A stretch of 64,000 bases of DNA, taken from assembly GCF_900111925.1 (NCBI RefSeq), contig NZ_FOKA01000006.1, positions 124,001 to 188,000 on the forward strand, written 5' to 3'. The position numbers were made by a program, and so were the translations under genes. The notes under the pieces were generated by a model. It was not told the DNA's origin. It was given only the letters and a program-made list of their open reading frames with translations, and did no database searches. Positions 34,234 to 43,255 of this stretch are shown piece after piece. This DNA is from Cellulomonas marina. Lineage in GTDB: Bacteria; Actinomycetota; Actinomycetes; Actinomycetales; Cellulomonadaceae. Each line of letters opens with the position of its first letter. Position 1 is the first letter of the stretch.

Positions 34234-35301
34234 ATGCGCACCGTCCACCGTCACTCCCACCCTCCCGTCCACCCTCTCGCGCTCCAGCCCGGGTGGCGTC
34301 CCGGGCGGCGTCCTGGGCGGCGTCTGGCCGTCCTCGTCGCCGTCGCCGCGCTGGGCCTCGCGGGGTGCTCCTCGTCGTCGGAGGGGGGCGGGGAGGGCGG
34401 GACCGACGGCGGTGCCCCCGCGGTCGAGGACCTGGGGCCCATCAGCGCGAAGCTGCAGGGCATCTACGAGGACTTCGACGCGGCGGCCGCGGACGAGCAG
34501 CAGCGCGAGGCCGAGGAGGTCATCGCCGCCTGCATGAAGGAGCAGGGCTTCGACTACACGCCGGTCGAGCCGCAGAACACCACGGCGTTCTCGGAGCCGG
34601 ACCCCGACATGCCCATGTGGGGCACGGTCGAGTTCGCGGAGCAGTACGGCTACGGCATCACGACGCAGGAGGAGCTCGGGTACGGCTCCCCGGACGAGTC
34701 CGAGATGCCCGAGGACCCGAACCAGGCCGCCGTCGAGGCGATGTCGGAGAGCGAGCAGACCGCGTACTACGCCGCGCTGTACGGCGAGCCGGTCGAGCCC
34801 GACCCCGCGGCCGACCCCGACGAGCCGGTCGAGTGGGACTGGACGACCGCGGGCTGCTCCGGCCTGGCGCAGCACGAGGTGTACGACCAGGGCGGCATGA
34901 GCGAGAGCCCCGTCATGCAGGAGCTCAGCACGATGTACGAGGACGCCACCTCCGACCCGCGGTACACAGCCGCGCAGCAGGAGTGGGTGACGTGCATGGC
35001 CGACGCGGGGCACCCGTACACCACCTCCGACGAGCCGCAGCAGGACATCAGCGACCGGTACTTCGAGGAGGCCATGGACCCCGAGACGGGTGAGGTCGAC
35101 GAGGCGGCCGCCGCGGAGCTGCGCGACGAGGAGATCGCCGTCGCCACCGCCGACGCCGGCTGCCGCGAGGAGGCGGACGTCGACGGGACCACGGCGGCCA
35201 TCCTCAAGGAGATGGAGGAGGAGTACTACGCCGCCCACCGCGCGGAGGTCGACGCCTTCATCGCCGAGCAGGAGGCGCAGCAGGGCGGTGACGACGCGTG
35301 A
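34234..35301 (+). CDS. Hypothetical lipoprotein, first gene of an efflux operon
   Basis: A 355-residue lipoprotein with lipobox LAGC near residue 46, after a long His/Pro/Arg-rich head. The mature part is acidic (many Glu and Asp) and mostly helical. It has a set of Cys residues (CMKEQGF, TAGCSGL, WVTCMADAGHPYTT, DAGCREEAD) spaced as if for two disulfides. CMxEQGFxY and CMADAGxxY-type motifs recur in actinobacterial lipoproteins encoded beside HlyD/MacB exporters. ATG 34234 has GAGGGGG about 5 bases upstream. It overlaps the next gene by 4 bases, so it probably works with that exporter, perhaps as an outer-face accessory. Exact role unknown. Confidence 0.78.
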   Translation: MRTVHRHSHPPVHPLALQPGWRPGRRPGRRLAVLVAVAALGLAGCSSSSEGGGEGGTDGGAPAVEDLGPISAKLQGIYEDFDAAAADEQQREAEEVIAACMKEQGFDYTPVEPQNTTAFSEPDPDMPMWGTVEFAEQYGYGITTQEELGYGSPDESEMPEDPNQAAVEAMSESEQTAYYAALYGEPVEPDPAADPDEPVEWDWTTAGCSGLAQHEVYDQGGMSESPVMQELSTMYEDATSDPRYTAAQQEWVTCMADAGHPYTTSDEPQQDISDRYFEEAMDPETGEVDEAAAAELRDEEIAVATADAGCREEADVDGTTAAILKEMEEEYYAAHRAEVDAFIAEQEAQQGGDDA

Positions 35302-36986
35302 GGTGGCTCCGCGGCGGTGACGACGCACCCGCCCTCCGCGGCCGCACGGCCGTGGTCGTGCTGGCCGTCGTGGCGGTGGTCAGCCTGCTCCTGGGGCTGC
35401 TGCTGAGCCGGCTCGTCGTGTCCCCGGCCCAGGCGGCGGCGGCCCAGCGGCCCCCGGCGGCCGGCCCGGTGACCGTGCCCGTCGAGGAGCGCGTCGTGGC
35501 CAGCACGGTGGTGCTGCGGGCCGACGTCGCCTACGAGGACCCGGTGAGCCTGTCGCTCGAGACGGGTGACCTGGGCCGGCCGGCCGTCGTCACCGGCCGC
35601 GTCCCGGAGGTGGGCGCCCAGGTCGAGGCGGGTGCGGTCCTGCTCGAGGTGACCGGCCGACCGGTCCTGGCGCTGCCCGGGGAGCTGCCGACGTACCGCA
35701 CCCTGCGCGCCGGCGTGTCCGGGCCGGACGTGCAGCAGCTGCGCGCGGCGCTCGCGGCCCTGGGCATCTCCGCGGGGGACCCGTCCGACGCCGACTACGA
35801 CGCGACGGTCGCGGCGGGCGTGCGGGCGCTGTACGACCGGGCGGGCTACCCCGCCCCGGAGCCGGGCGACGAGCTAACCGCCGCGGTCGAGGGGGCGCAG
35901 GACGCCCTCACGGCGGCGGAGGAGGGGCTCGCCGGTGCCCAGCGCGCGCTGGACGCCGCGCGCCGCGGCCCGGCGACGGACGCCGAGCGCGTCCGCCTCG
36001 ACGGGGACGTCGCGGTGGCGCAGGCGGCCCGCGACTACGCGGGCACGCAGTGCGCCCTGCCGCTCGAGACCCGCGACCCGGCCGCGGACTGCACGCCGCC
36101 GACCCTGGCCCGGCTCGACGCCGACGTGGCGGCGGCGCGCGCGGCCCGGTCGGCGCTCGAGGCCGCCCCCGACACCCGCGCCGAGGCCGCCGACGTGGCC
36201 GCGGCGCGTACCGCCGTGGAGCGCGCGACGGCCGACCTGCGGGAGGCGCAGGCCGCGACGCTCACCCCGTTCCCCGCGTCGGAGGCCGTCTTCGTGGCCG
36301 AGCTGCCGCGTCGCGTCGACGCCGTGGGCGTCGCGCGCGGCCAGACCGTCGGCGCGGGCTTCGTCACGGTCTCGGGTGCCACCGTCACCGTGACGGCCGG
36401 CGCCTCCGAGGAGGACGCCGCCCTCATGCCCGTCGGCACCCGCGGCACGGTCGACCTCGACGGGGAGCCCCTGGGCGTCACCGTCACCGCCGTCGAGGAC
36501 CCGGCCGCCGACGCCCCGCAGGCCGCTCCCGGCGGTGCCGAGGGCGAGGGCGCGACGGGCGGCGACGCGGGCACGTCCGACGCCGCGCCCACCGACGAGC
36601 GCCGGGTGGTGCTCACCTTCGACGCCGTCACGCCCGAGCAGGAGCTCGCGCTCCAGGGCACCAACGTGCGCGTGGTGGTGCCGGTGAGCTCCACGGGCAG
36701 CGAGGTGCTGGCCGTGCCGCTCGCCGCGCTGAGCGCCGGCCCGGACGGCGGCAGCCGCGTGGAGGTCCTGGGCGACGACGAGGCGCGGCACCTCGTGCCC
36801 GTCACGACCGGTCTGGCCGCCGAGGGCTACGTCGAGATCGCCGCGTCCGACGAGCCCCTCGCCGCGGGCGACCTCGTCGTCGTCGGCACGGCGGGTACGG
36901 ACGACGGGCAGGACGACGGGCAGGACGACGGGCAGGACGAAGGCGACGCGTCCGACGACGCCACGACGGAGGAGGCGTCCTCGTGA
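35298..36986 (+). CDS. HlyD/MacA-like adaptor with peptidoglycan-binding domain
   Basis: A 562-residue membrane-anchored protein. The N-terminal helix AVVVLAVVAVVSLLLGLLLSRLVV is followed by a biotinyl-lipoyl-like piece (GRVPEVGAQVEAGAVLLEVTGRPVLAL), then a peptidoglycan-binding module (LRAGVSGPDVQQLRAALAALG). An Ala-rich coiled coil (about residues 190-320) precedes beta-barrel segments and a C-terminal Asp/Gly/Gln repeat tail. This layout is the Gram-positive counterpart of MacA: it links a MacB-type ABC exporter to the cell wall. GTG 35298 overlaps the lipoprotein stop. A 12-bp unit encoding DDGQ is repeated three times near the end. Confidence 0.86.
   Translation: MRWLRGGDDAPALRGRTAVVVLAVVAVVSLLLGLLLSRLVVSPAQAAAAQRPPAAGPVTVPVEERVVASTVVLRADVAYEDPVSLSLETGDLGRPAVVTGRVPEVGAQVEAGAVLLEVTGRPVLALPGELPTYRTLRAGVSGPDVQQLRAALAALGISAGDPSDADYDATVAAGVRALYDRAGYPAPEPGDELTAAVEGAQDALTAAEEGLAGAQRALDAARRGPATDAERVRLDGDVAVAQAARDYAGTQCALPLETRDPAADCTPPTLARLDADVAAARAARSALEAAPDTRAEAADVAAARTAVERATADLREAQAATLTPFPASEAVFVAELPRRVDAVGVARGQTVGAGFVTVSGATVTVTAGASEEDAALMPVGTRGTVDLDGEPLGVTVTAVEDPAADAPQAAPGGAEGEGATGGDAGTSDAAPTDERRVVLTFDAVTPEQELALQGTNVRVVVPVSSTGSEVLAVPLAALSAGPDGGSRVEVLGDDEARHLVPVTTGLAAEGYVEIAASDEPLAAGDLVVVGTAGTDDGQDDGQDDGQDEGDASDDATTEEASS
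36900..36935 (+). repeat. 12-bp coding tandem repeat x3 (DDGQ)
   Basis: GACGACGGGCAG repeats exactly three times inside the adaptor gene, followed by a diverged copy. The unit is in frame, so copy-number change would alter only tail length. Confidence 0.8.
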
Positions 36987-37717
36987 CGCTCCTGCTCCCC
37001 GGTGCCGCCGACGCCCCCGCCGACGGGCCGGAGGCCGGGCCGCCGCCACCCGTCCTGGAGCTGCGCGGCGTCCACCGCGAGTTCCGCGGTGCGGCGACGG
37101 TCACCGCGCTGCAGCCCACCGACCTCGTCCTGGAGTCCGGCGGCTACCTGGCCGTCGTGGGGCCGTCGGGCTCGGGCAAGTCGACGCTGCTCAACCTCCT
37201 GGGCCTGCTCGACCGGCCGTCCGGCGGGGAGTACCTGCTGGACGGCGTCCCCACGGCCCGGGCGCGCGAGCGCGTGCGCACGGCCCTCCGGGCGGAGCGC
37301 ATCGGCTTCGTCTTCCAGGCCTTCCACCTGCTGCCGCAGCGCACCGTCCTCGAGAACGTCCTCCTCGCCACCACCTACGCGGGCGTCCCCCGCGCGCAGC
37401 GGCGGGAGCTGGCCCTCGCCGCGCTGGCCCGGGTCGGCCTCGGGCACCGCACGCACTTCCTGCCGACGACCCTGTCGGGCGGCGAGCGCCAGCGGGTCGC
37501 GGTCGCCCGCGCCGTCGTGGCCCGGCCGGCGGTGCTGCTGGCCGACGAGCCCACCGGCAACCTCGACTCGCACAGCTCGGCGGCGGTCCTCGAGCTCTTC
37601 GACGAGCTGCACGCCGACGGCCTGACCCTCGTCGTCATCACGCACGACCACGCGGTGGCCGCCCGCGCCCAGCGGCGGGTGTCGATCACCGACGGCGTGC
37701 TGCGGGAGGACGCATGA
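36983..37717 (+). CDS. MacB/LolD-type ABC transporter ATP-binding protein
   Basis: A 244-residue ATPase with Walker A GPSGSGKST, Q-loop FVFQAFHLLPQRTVLENV, signature LSGGERQR, Walker B VLLADEPTGNLD and H-loop VITHDHAVAARA. DEPTGNLD and FHLLPQRT mark the LolD/MacB export group. GTG 36983 overlaps the adaptor stop by 4 bases. It drives the downstream permease mechanically rather than moving substrate through its own channel. Confidence 0.95.
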   Translation: MTLLLPGAADAPADGPEAGPPPPVLELRGVHREFRGAATVTALQPTDLVLESGGYLAVVGPSGSGKSTLLNLLGLLDRPSGGEYLLDGVPTARARERVRTALRAERIGFVFQAFHLLPQRTVLENVLLATTYAGVPRAQRRELALAALARVGLGHRTHFLPTTLSGGERQRVAVARAVVARPAVLLADEPTGNLDSHSSAAVLELFDELHADGLTLVVITHDHAVAARAQRRVSITDGVLREDA

Positions 37718-38943
37718 GCGCCCGGCGCGACCGCTTCGGCCTGCGCGACGTCGTCGCGGAGGCGACCTCGGGCGTCGGCGCGCGGCCCGTGCGGCTGCTG
37801 CTGACCGTCCTCGGGACGGTCCTCGGCATCGCGTCGGTCGTCGTCACCATCGGCCTCGCGCAGACCGCGGCCAACCGCGTCAACGAGCGCTTCGACGCGG
37901 TCGCGGCGACGCAGGCCACCGCCGAGCCGGCGACCCGCAGCACGTGGAGCGGTCGGCAGCAGGCCATCGGCAGCCTGCCGTGGGACGCCCCCGAGCGGGC
38001 GCAGCGCCTGGCGGGCGTGGAGGCCGCGGCGACGGTGTCGCCCGTCGACCTCGGCGGGGCGACGGTCAGCACGGTGGCGGTGCACGACCCGTCGGCCCCC
38101 GCGCTCGCGCCGCCCCCGGTGGTCGCGACGTCGCCGGGCCTGCTCGACGCCGTCGGCGGGCACCTGCGCGAGGGGCGCTTCTTCGACGCGGGGCACGATG
38201 CCCGCGGCGACCGCGTCGTCGTCCTGGGCGCCGACGCCGCCGCGCGGCTGGGCGTCACCCGCGTCGCGACCCAGCCCTCGGTCTTCATCGGCGACGTCGC
38301 GTACCAGGTCGTCGGCCTGCTCGACCGCGTCGAGCGCCGGCCGGACCTGCTGGGCGCCCTCGTCGTGCCGCAGGGGACGGCGGCCGCGGACCTCGGGCTC
38401 GTCTCGCCCGCGGCCCTGCAGCTGCGCATCGCCGTCGGCGCGGGGGCGACCGTGGCCGAGCAGCTCCCGATCGCGCTGGCGCCGGACGCGCCCGACAGGG
38501 TCGACGTGTCGGTGCCCCCGCCGCCCGCCGCGGTGCAGGACGAGGTGCGGGCGGACCTCAACGTCGTGTTCCTGGCCCTCGGCGGGGTGGCGCTGCTCAT
38601 CGGCGGCGTCGGCATCGCCAACGTGACCCTGCTGTCCGTCATGGAGCGGGCGGGGGAGATCGGCCTGCGCCGGGCGCTCGGCGCGCGCCGCCGGGACGTC
38701 GCGGCGCAGTTCGTCGCGGAGTCCGTGCTCGTCGGAGCCCTGGGCGGGCTCATCGGGGCGGCGCTCGGCGTCGGCGTCGTCGCGGTCGTGAGCCTGACGC
38801 AGGAGTGGACGCCGATCCTCGACCTGCGCGTGGTGGCGGCGGCCGCCGCCGTGGGCGCGCTCGTCGGGCTGCTGGCCGGCGGGTACCCGGCGGCGAAGGC
38901 GGCCCGGCTCGAACCCGTGGCCGCGCTGCGCTCGGGCCTCTGA
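37714..38943 (+). CDS. MacB/FtsX-type ABC transporter permease
   Basis: A 409-residue permease. One N-terminal helix (RLLLTVLGTVLGIASVVVTIGLA) is followed by a large extracytoplasmic MacB core (about residues 60-275), then three helices with GIANVTLLSVMERAGEIGLRRALGARRRDVAAQFVAESVLVG, the FtsX signature. With the preceding ATPase, wall-binding adaptor and lipoprotein it forms a four-gene machine for export or envelope remodelling. Such sets move antimicrobial peptides, macrolides or lipoproteins; the substrate here is unknown. The start overlaps the ATPase stop (ATGA). Confidence 0.93.
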   Translation: MSARRDRFGLRDVVAEATSGVGARPVRLLLTVLGTVLGIASVVVTIGLAQTAANRVNERFDAVAATQATAEPATRSTWSGRQQAIGSLPWDAPERAQRLAGVEAAATVSPVDLGGATVSTVAVHDPSAPALAPPPVVATSPGLLDAVGGHLREGRFFDAGHDARGDRVVVLGADAAARLGVTRVATQPSVFIGDVAYQVVGLLDRVERRPDLLGALVVPQGTAAADLGLVSPAALQLRIAVGAGATVAEQLPIALAPDAPDRVDVSVPPPPAAVQDEVRADLNVVFLALGGVALLIGGVGIANVTLLSVMERAGEIGLRRALGARRRDVAAQFVAESVLVGALGGLIGAALGVGVVAVVSLTQEWTPILDLRVVAAAAAVGALVGLLAGGYPAAKAARLEPVAALRSGL

Positions 38944-38976
38944 CCGGCGCCCCTCGTCGCACCCCGCCCGCACGAC

Positions 38977-39009
38977 GAGGCGCGGCCGACCCGGGGTCGA
39001 CCGCGCCTC
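38977..39009. terminator. Bidirectional hairpin terminator
   Basis: GAGGCGCGG (38977-38985) pairs with CCGCGCCTC (39001-39009); the loop can extend the pairing. It lies in the 100-base gap between convergent genes. Confidence 0.6.
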
Positions 39010-39043
39010 GCGCCGCGCGCCGGCCTCATGCCGGCCCGGGTGC

Positions 39044-41653
39044 TCAGGTGAGCGAGCGGATCACCGCCTCGGCCTGCGTGCGCAGGACGGTCCCGGCGCG
39101 GTCGGTCAGCGTGCTGCGGGCCGGAGGGGCGTCGAGGCGGCTGAGCAGCCGCTCGAGCTCCCGGACGGCCTGCGCGTCGCGGCCCCGGTCGAGGAACCGC
39201 TGCGCGGCGTCCACGTGCCCGCGGGCGAGCGACGCGAGCGGGCCGCGCACCTGGCCGTCGGCGCGGAGGGCGGCCAGGTCCGCCGCGATGCCGGCCACGG
39301 ACGGCCCGGCCACCGCGGGCAGCGGCACCTGCGTGAAGTCCGTGTCGGACGCGAGGTACCAGCCCGGGTAGGCCGGCTGGTTGTAGGCCGTCTGCTGGCG
39401 GGCCGTCTCCGCGCGGTACTGCGGGTCGTGCAGCAGCGTGACGACCTTGCGGTCCGTGTCCTCGGTCGATGTGAAGACCCGCAGGGCGCTGCTGTCGACC
39501 GTGCGGACGACGAGCTCCTCGCGCGCGTCGCCGAGGACGTCGGCGACGAGCGAGGGGTTGCCCTTCGTGCCGTTGTTCGTGCGCGTCCCCCCGGCGACGA
39601 GCAGCGTGCCGCGCGTGCGGTCGGTGATCGACGGCGTCACGTCGCCGGCGCCCTCCACGATCTGCGTCGTGCCGTCGCCGGCCCAGCGGATCGACTGGTT
39701 GGTGCCGAGCGCCGGCGTGCCGAGCGGCTGACCGGTCGCGGACAGCAGGCCGCTGCCGTTCGACCCGTCGGGCATGCCGGCCCAGATCTCCAGCCCCCGC
39801 GTCGTCGGGTCGACGTCGCCGATCATCCCGCGGCCGGTGTCGCGCCCCGAGTACGCCCCGGCCAGGGTCGCGCCCGTCGCCGCGTCGCGCAGCGCCCAGC
39901 CGAAGGGCGCGTAGGCGCCGCCCTCGTGGACCGTGAAGACCTCCAGGCCCGGCCGGTCGGGGTCGATGTCGGTCACGTGCATGGCGTCGCCGTGCCCGAG
40001 CCGCGCCTCCTCGCCCGGCGTCGCCGAGCCCTCGGGCATCGTGTCGGTCGACGAGTACAGCAGGCTGCCGTCGTCGTCGATCGTCGCCGAGCCGTACACG
40101 ATCTCGTGCCGGCCGTCGCCGTCCACGTCGGCCGCGGACAGCGAGTGGAAGCCCTGCGTGGTGATCGACCCGAACTCCGGGTCGGTCCCGTCGCGCCCGT
40201 GCGGCCCGTCGTCGAAGGGGTTCGTCATGGGCGTCCAGCCGGAGTCCACCGTGAACCGCGTGGACAGCGCCTCGCCGTCCCAGTCGTACGCGACCATCGT
40301 CGAGCGCGTGTAGTAGCCGCGCGCGAACACGGCCGACGGGTGCTGCCCGTCGAGGTACGCGACGCCCGCGAGGAAGCGGTCCACGCGGTTGCCCGGCTCG
40401 ATGCGGGCCATGGCGTAGTCGCCCCACAGCAGCCCGTCGTCGGTGCGGCCCGGCTCGTAGCGGACCGTCTGCAGCTCGTCGCCCGTCGCGGCGTCGAGGA
40501 CGGACAGGTACTCCGGGCCGTCGAGCACGAAGCCCTCGAAGGTCCGCAGGTCGTTCCGGGCGGACCGGGAGGGCGCGTAGACGTCGATGACGTAGTCCGC
40601 CAGCGCCTCGGCGTCGGTGCGGGACAGCGGGTAGGCGTACCGCGGCGCAGTGCCCAGGGCCTCCTCGACCGTCGCGGGCCACTGCCCGGAGGTCACCTCC
40701 TCGCGCGCCGACCAGCCCTCGAGGACGTCCGCCAGGTGGTCGCGGTAGCCCGCCGCCGACAACCGGTAGTCGTCGTCGCCGGTCACCCCGGCCGCCACGT
40801 CCTCGGGCAGGAGCGTGATGTCCCGCGCCTCGCCCGCCCGGCCGTCGGTGTAGCGCGTGGTCGTCGTCCCGGGGGCCGTCTTCAGCATGATCTCGGCCCG
40901 GCCGTCGCCGTCGAAGTCCTCGACGAGGAACTGCGTGTAGTGCGCGCCGGCGCGGATGTTCACACCCAGGTCGATGCGGTTCAGCAGCGTGCCGTCGAGC
41001 TCGTACGTGTCGACGTAGACGTTGCCGGTGTAGCCCTTCTGCGACACGTCCTTGGCGTTGGACGGGTCCCACTTCACGACGAGCTCGATCTCCCCGTCCC
41101 CGTCGACGTCCGCGGGGGCGACGTCGTTCGCGGCGTAGGTGTAGGCCTCGCCCTCGGGGTGGATCGTCCCCGCGGGCGTCCGGCCGTCGGCGGGCTTCTG
41201 CAGCGGCACGTCGAGGTAGCCCTGCGACCACGGCTGGACGGTGCCCGTCGGCCCCGTCTCGCGGCCGTCGACGACGGGCACCACGCGGTAGGTGGCCCCG
41301 GCCGCGCCGGACGTGTCCCGCCACGTCGTGCTGTCCGTGACCGTGGCGACGAGCGTGCCGTCGCGGTACACGTGGAAGTCGGCGCCGGTCATGCGCTCGG
41401 GCGTCGCGCCGGTGACCTCCGTGCCCAGCAGGCGCCAGGACAGGTACGTCCCGTCGTCGGTGGGCACGGCGACGAGGCCGCGGTCGAGCCACTCGACCTG
41501 CGTACCGGTGCCGGCGGGGGCGGGCGGGGTCACGGCCGCCGGTGCGACCGGGGCGCCCACGGCGGCGCCGGTCCCGAGGCCGACGAGCAGTGCGGCGCCG
41601 GCACCGCCGGCGAGGAGGGCGCGTGGCGGGCACGCGCGGGGGAGCAGACTCAT
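39044..41653 (-). CDS. Secreted rhamnogalacturonan lyase (PL11)
   Basis: An 869-residue secreted enzyme that cleaves the rhamnose-galacturonate backbone of pectin by beta-elimination. The signal peptide (LLAGGAGAALLVGLGTGAAVGAPVAPA) ends near residue 40. A fibronectin-like N-terminal piece precedes an eight-bladed propeller whose blades carry Ca2+-binding DxDGDG loops (DVDGDGEIELVVKWDPSNAKD, EDFDGDGRAEIMLKTAPGT, DVDGDGRHEIVYG), diagnostic of PL11. The last 85 residues are a helical tail (LRADGQVRGPLASLARGHVDAAQRFL) resembling FIMAH-type domains, beyond the usual PL11 length. ATG 41653 follows AAGGA by 8 bases. Its promoter is bracketed by two LacI-like operators. Confidence 0.93.
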   Translation of the reverse strand: MSLLPRACPPRALLAGGAGAALLVGLGTGAAVGAPVAPAAVTPPAPAGTGTQVEWLDRGLVAVPTDDGTYLSWRLLGTEVTGATPERMTGADFHVYRDGTLVATVTDSTTWRDTSGAAGATYRVVPVVDGRETGPTGTVQPWSQGYLDVPLQKPADGRTPAGTIHPEGEAYTYAANDVAPADVDGDGEIELVVKWDPSNAKDVSQKGYTGNVYVDTYELDGTLLNRIDLGVNIRAGAHYTQFLVEDFDGDGRAEIMLKTAPGTTTTRYTDGRAGEARDITLLPEDVAAGVTGDDDYRLSAAGYRDHLADVLEGWSAREEVTSGQWPATVEEALGTAPRYAYPLSRTDAEALADYVIDVYAPSRSARNDLRTFEGFVLDGPEYLSVLDAATGDELQTVRYEPGRTDDGLLWGDYAMARIEPGNRVDRFLAGVAYLDGQHPSAVFARGYYTRSTMVAYDWDGEALSTRFTVDSGWTPMTNPFDDGPHGRDGTDPEFGSITTQGFHSLSAADVDGDGRHEIVYGSATIDDDGSLLYSSTDTMPEGSATPGEEARLGHGDAMHVTDIDPDRPGLEVFTVHEGGAYAPFGWALRDAATGATLAGAYSGRDTGRGMIGDVDPTTRGLEIWAGMPDGSNGSGLLSATGQPLGTPALGTNQSIRWAGDGTTQIVEGAGDVTPSITDRTRGTLLVAGGTRTNNGTKGNPSLVADVLGDAREELVVRTVDSSALRVFTSTEDTDRKVVTLLHDPQYRAETARQQTAYNQPAYPGWYLASDTDFTQVPLPAVAGPSVAGIAADLAALRADGQVRGPLASLARGHVDAAQRFLDRGRDAQAVRELERLLSRLDAPPARSTLTDRAGTVLRTQAEAVIRSLT

Positions 41654-41709
41654 CGTCGAATCCTTCGTCCGCGGGCCCACCTGGTGGGGGCACGCCGTCG
41701 CCACGGTGG

Positions 41710-41721
41710 TGGCAACGTTTC
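41710..41721. promoter_or_regulatory. LacI-family-like operator in the PL11 leader
   Basis: GGCAACGTTTCA is centred on the palindrome AACGTT and, read on the minus strand, resembles the TGAAACGTTTCA consensus of several LacI-type sugar regulators. It lies roughly 25-36 bases downstream of the predicted transcription start. Confidence 0.5.
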
Positions 41722-41752
41722 AGGCGCGCGCCGGTGGACCCTGGTGCCCTCG

Positions 41753-41781
41753 ACGCTAGGCGCGGTCGGACCGGATGGCAA
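41753..41781 (-). promoter_or_regulatory. Promoter of the PL11 gene
   Basis: On the minus strand TTGCCA (41781-41776) and TAGCGT (41758-41753) are 17 bases apart, giving a transcription start near 41746. Confidence 0.65.
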
Positions 41782-41790
41782 GCGCTTCCC
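41777..41790. promoter_or_regulatory. LacI-family operator over the -35 of the PL11 promoter
   Basis: GGCAAGCGCTTCCC is a near-perfect palindrome around AGCGCT (minus strand GGGAAGCGCTTGCC), matching the CG-centred operators of actinobacterial LacI-type sugar repressors. It overlaps the -35 box, so binding should block transcription. The regulator is not in the window. Confidence 0.6.
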
Positions 41791-41815
41791 GATCGGCCGC
41801 ACCGGCGTTGCACAG

Positions 41816-41851
41816 CGACGCCGGCTCACCCCTGAGGGTGAACCGGCGTCG
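41816..41851 (-). terminator. Hairpin terminator of the amino-acid permease gene
   Basis: A 16-base stem with one mismatch (41816-41831 with 41836-41851) and a CTGA loop, 43 bases after the permease stop. Confidence 0.75.
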
Positions 41852-41893
41852 GCAGTGCCGCGGCGAGCGGTGGTCGGCAGCGCGCCGACCGCG

Positions 41894-43255
41894 TCAGCGG
41901 TCCGTGCGCGAACCCCCGGGCAGCGGCGTGGCGGCCTTGCGCCGCGTCAGGAGGTGCAGCACGACGCCGACCGCGAGGAGCCCACCGGCCAGGGCCCAGT
42001 GGCTCGCCTCCTGCTGGTTGAGCAGCACCAGGCACGAGACGATGGCGAGCACCGGGACCACGGCCGGGACGCGGAAGTGCTCGTGGTCCACGCGGTCCTT
42101 GCGCAGCACCAGCACGGCGACGTTGGTGGACAGGAAGACGAAGAGCAGCAGCAGCACCACGGTCGACGCGAGGTCGATGAGCTCGCCCGTCGCGGCGAGC
42201 ACCATGGCGACGAGGGTCGTGACGACGATGGCCACCCACGGCGTGCGCCGCTGCGGGAGCACGCGGGACAGCGGCGACGGCAGCAGACCCCGCTCGGCCA
42301 TCCCGTAGGCGAGCCGGCTGGCCATGATCATCGTCAGGAGCGCGCCGTTCGCCACCGCGATGAGGGCGATGAGGGAGAACAGGGCGTCGGGGACGGACCC
42401 GAAGGCCCGCACCACCTCGAGCAGCGGCGCCGAGGAGTCGGCCAGGTCCGCGGGGGCGACGACGGCCGGCGCGACGGCCCCGACCAGGAGGTAGACGAGG
42501 CCGGCGACCGCCAGCGACCCGAAGAGGGCCCTCGGGTACACGCGCGAGACGTCCTCGACCTCCTCGGCCATGTTGGCCGAGGTCTCGAAGCCGACGAAGG
42601 AGTAGAACGCGACGAGCGCGGTCGCGAGCACCGCGGCGGCGGCACCCGTGCCGGCCGGCGTCTCCACGAGCCGCGACAGGTCGCCGTCCCCGCGCCCGAG
42701 CACGAGGAACCCGACCACGACGACCACGAGCAGGCCCGAGACCTCGATCGCCGTCATCACCATGTTCGCCCGCAGCGACTCCTTCACGCCGCGCGCGTTG
42801 AGCAGCGCGACGAGCGCGAGGAAGACCAGCGCGGTCGGCACCGCCGGCAGCTCCAGCAGCGCCCCGAGGTAGTCGCCCGCGAACGCCAGCGCGAGGCCCG
42901 CGGCGCTGACCACCCCGGCGGCGAGCATGGCGAACCCGACGAGGAACGCGACGAGCGGGCTGCGGTACGCCCGCTCGGCGAACACGGCCGAGCCGCCGGC
43001 GTGCGGGTACTTCGTCACGAGCTCGGCGTAGGAGCCCGCGGTGAGCAGCGCCATGAGCAGCGCGACGAGGAACGCGAGCCAGACGAAGCCGCCCGCGGTG
43101 CCCGCCATCTCGCCCACGAGGGCGTAGACGCCGGCGCCGAGGACGTCCCCGAGGATGAAGAGGAACAGGAGCCTGCCGGACACCGCGCGGCGCAGGCCGG
43201 GTCCCTGCTGGGGGGCGGAGCTCGCGGTCGCTCCGCTGGGCGAGGTCGTGGTCAC
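41894..43255 (-). CDS. APC-family amino-acid permease
   Basis: A 453-residue secondary transporter with about 12 membrane helices. The N-terminal unwound helix region GDVLGAGVYALVGEMAG and the later FYSFVGFETSANMAEEVEDVSRVYPRA (helix 6, substrate and cation site) are typical of the amino acid/polyamine/organocation family. Another family motif is LTMIMASRLAYGMAERGLLP. Cytoplasmic ends are short. GTG 43255 is chosen because homology begins soon after; the ribosome-binding site is weak (GTGGGA). Transcribed alone, with its own terminator. Substrate unknown. Confidence 0.92.
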   Translation of the reverse strand: MTTTSPSGATASSAPQQGPGLRRAVSGRLLFLFILGDVLGAGVYALVGEMAGTAGGFVWLAFLVALLMALLTAGSYAELVTKYPHAGGSAVFAERAYRSPLVAFLVGFAMLAAGVVSAAGLALAFAGDYLGALLELPAVPTALVFLALVALLNARGVKESLRANMVMTAIEVSGLLVVVVVGFLVLGRGDGDLSRLVETPAGTGAAAAVLATALVAFYSFVGFETSANMAEEVEDVSRVYPRALFGSLAVAGLVYLLVGAVAPAVVAPADLADSSAPLLEVVRAFGSVPDALFSLIALIAVANGALLTMIMASRLAYGMAERGLLPSPLSRVLPQRRTPWVAIVVTTLVAMVLAATGELIDLASTVVLLLLFVFLSTNVAVLVLRKDRVDHEHFRVPAVVPVLAIVSCLVLLNQQEASHWALAGGLLAVGVVLHLLTRRKAATPLPGGSRTDR

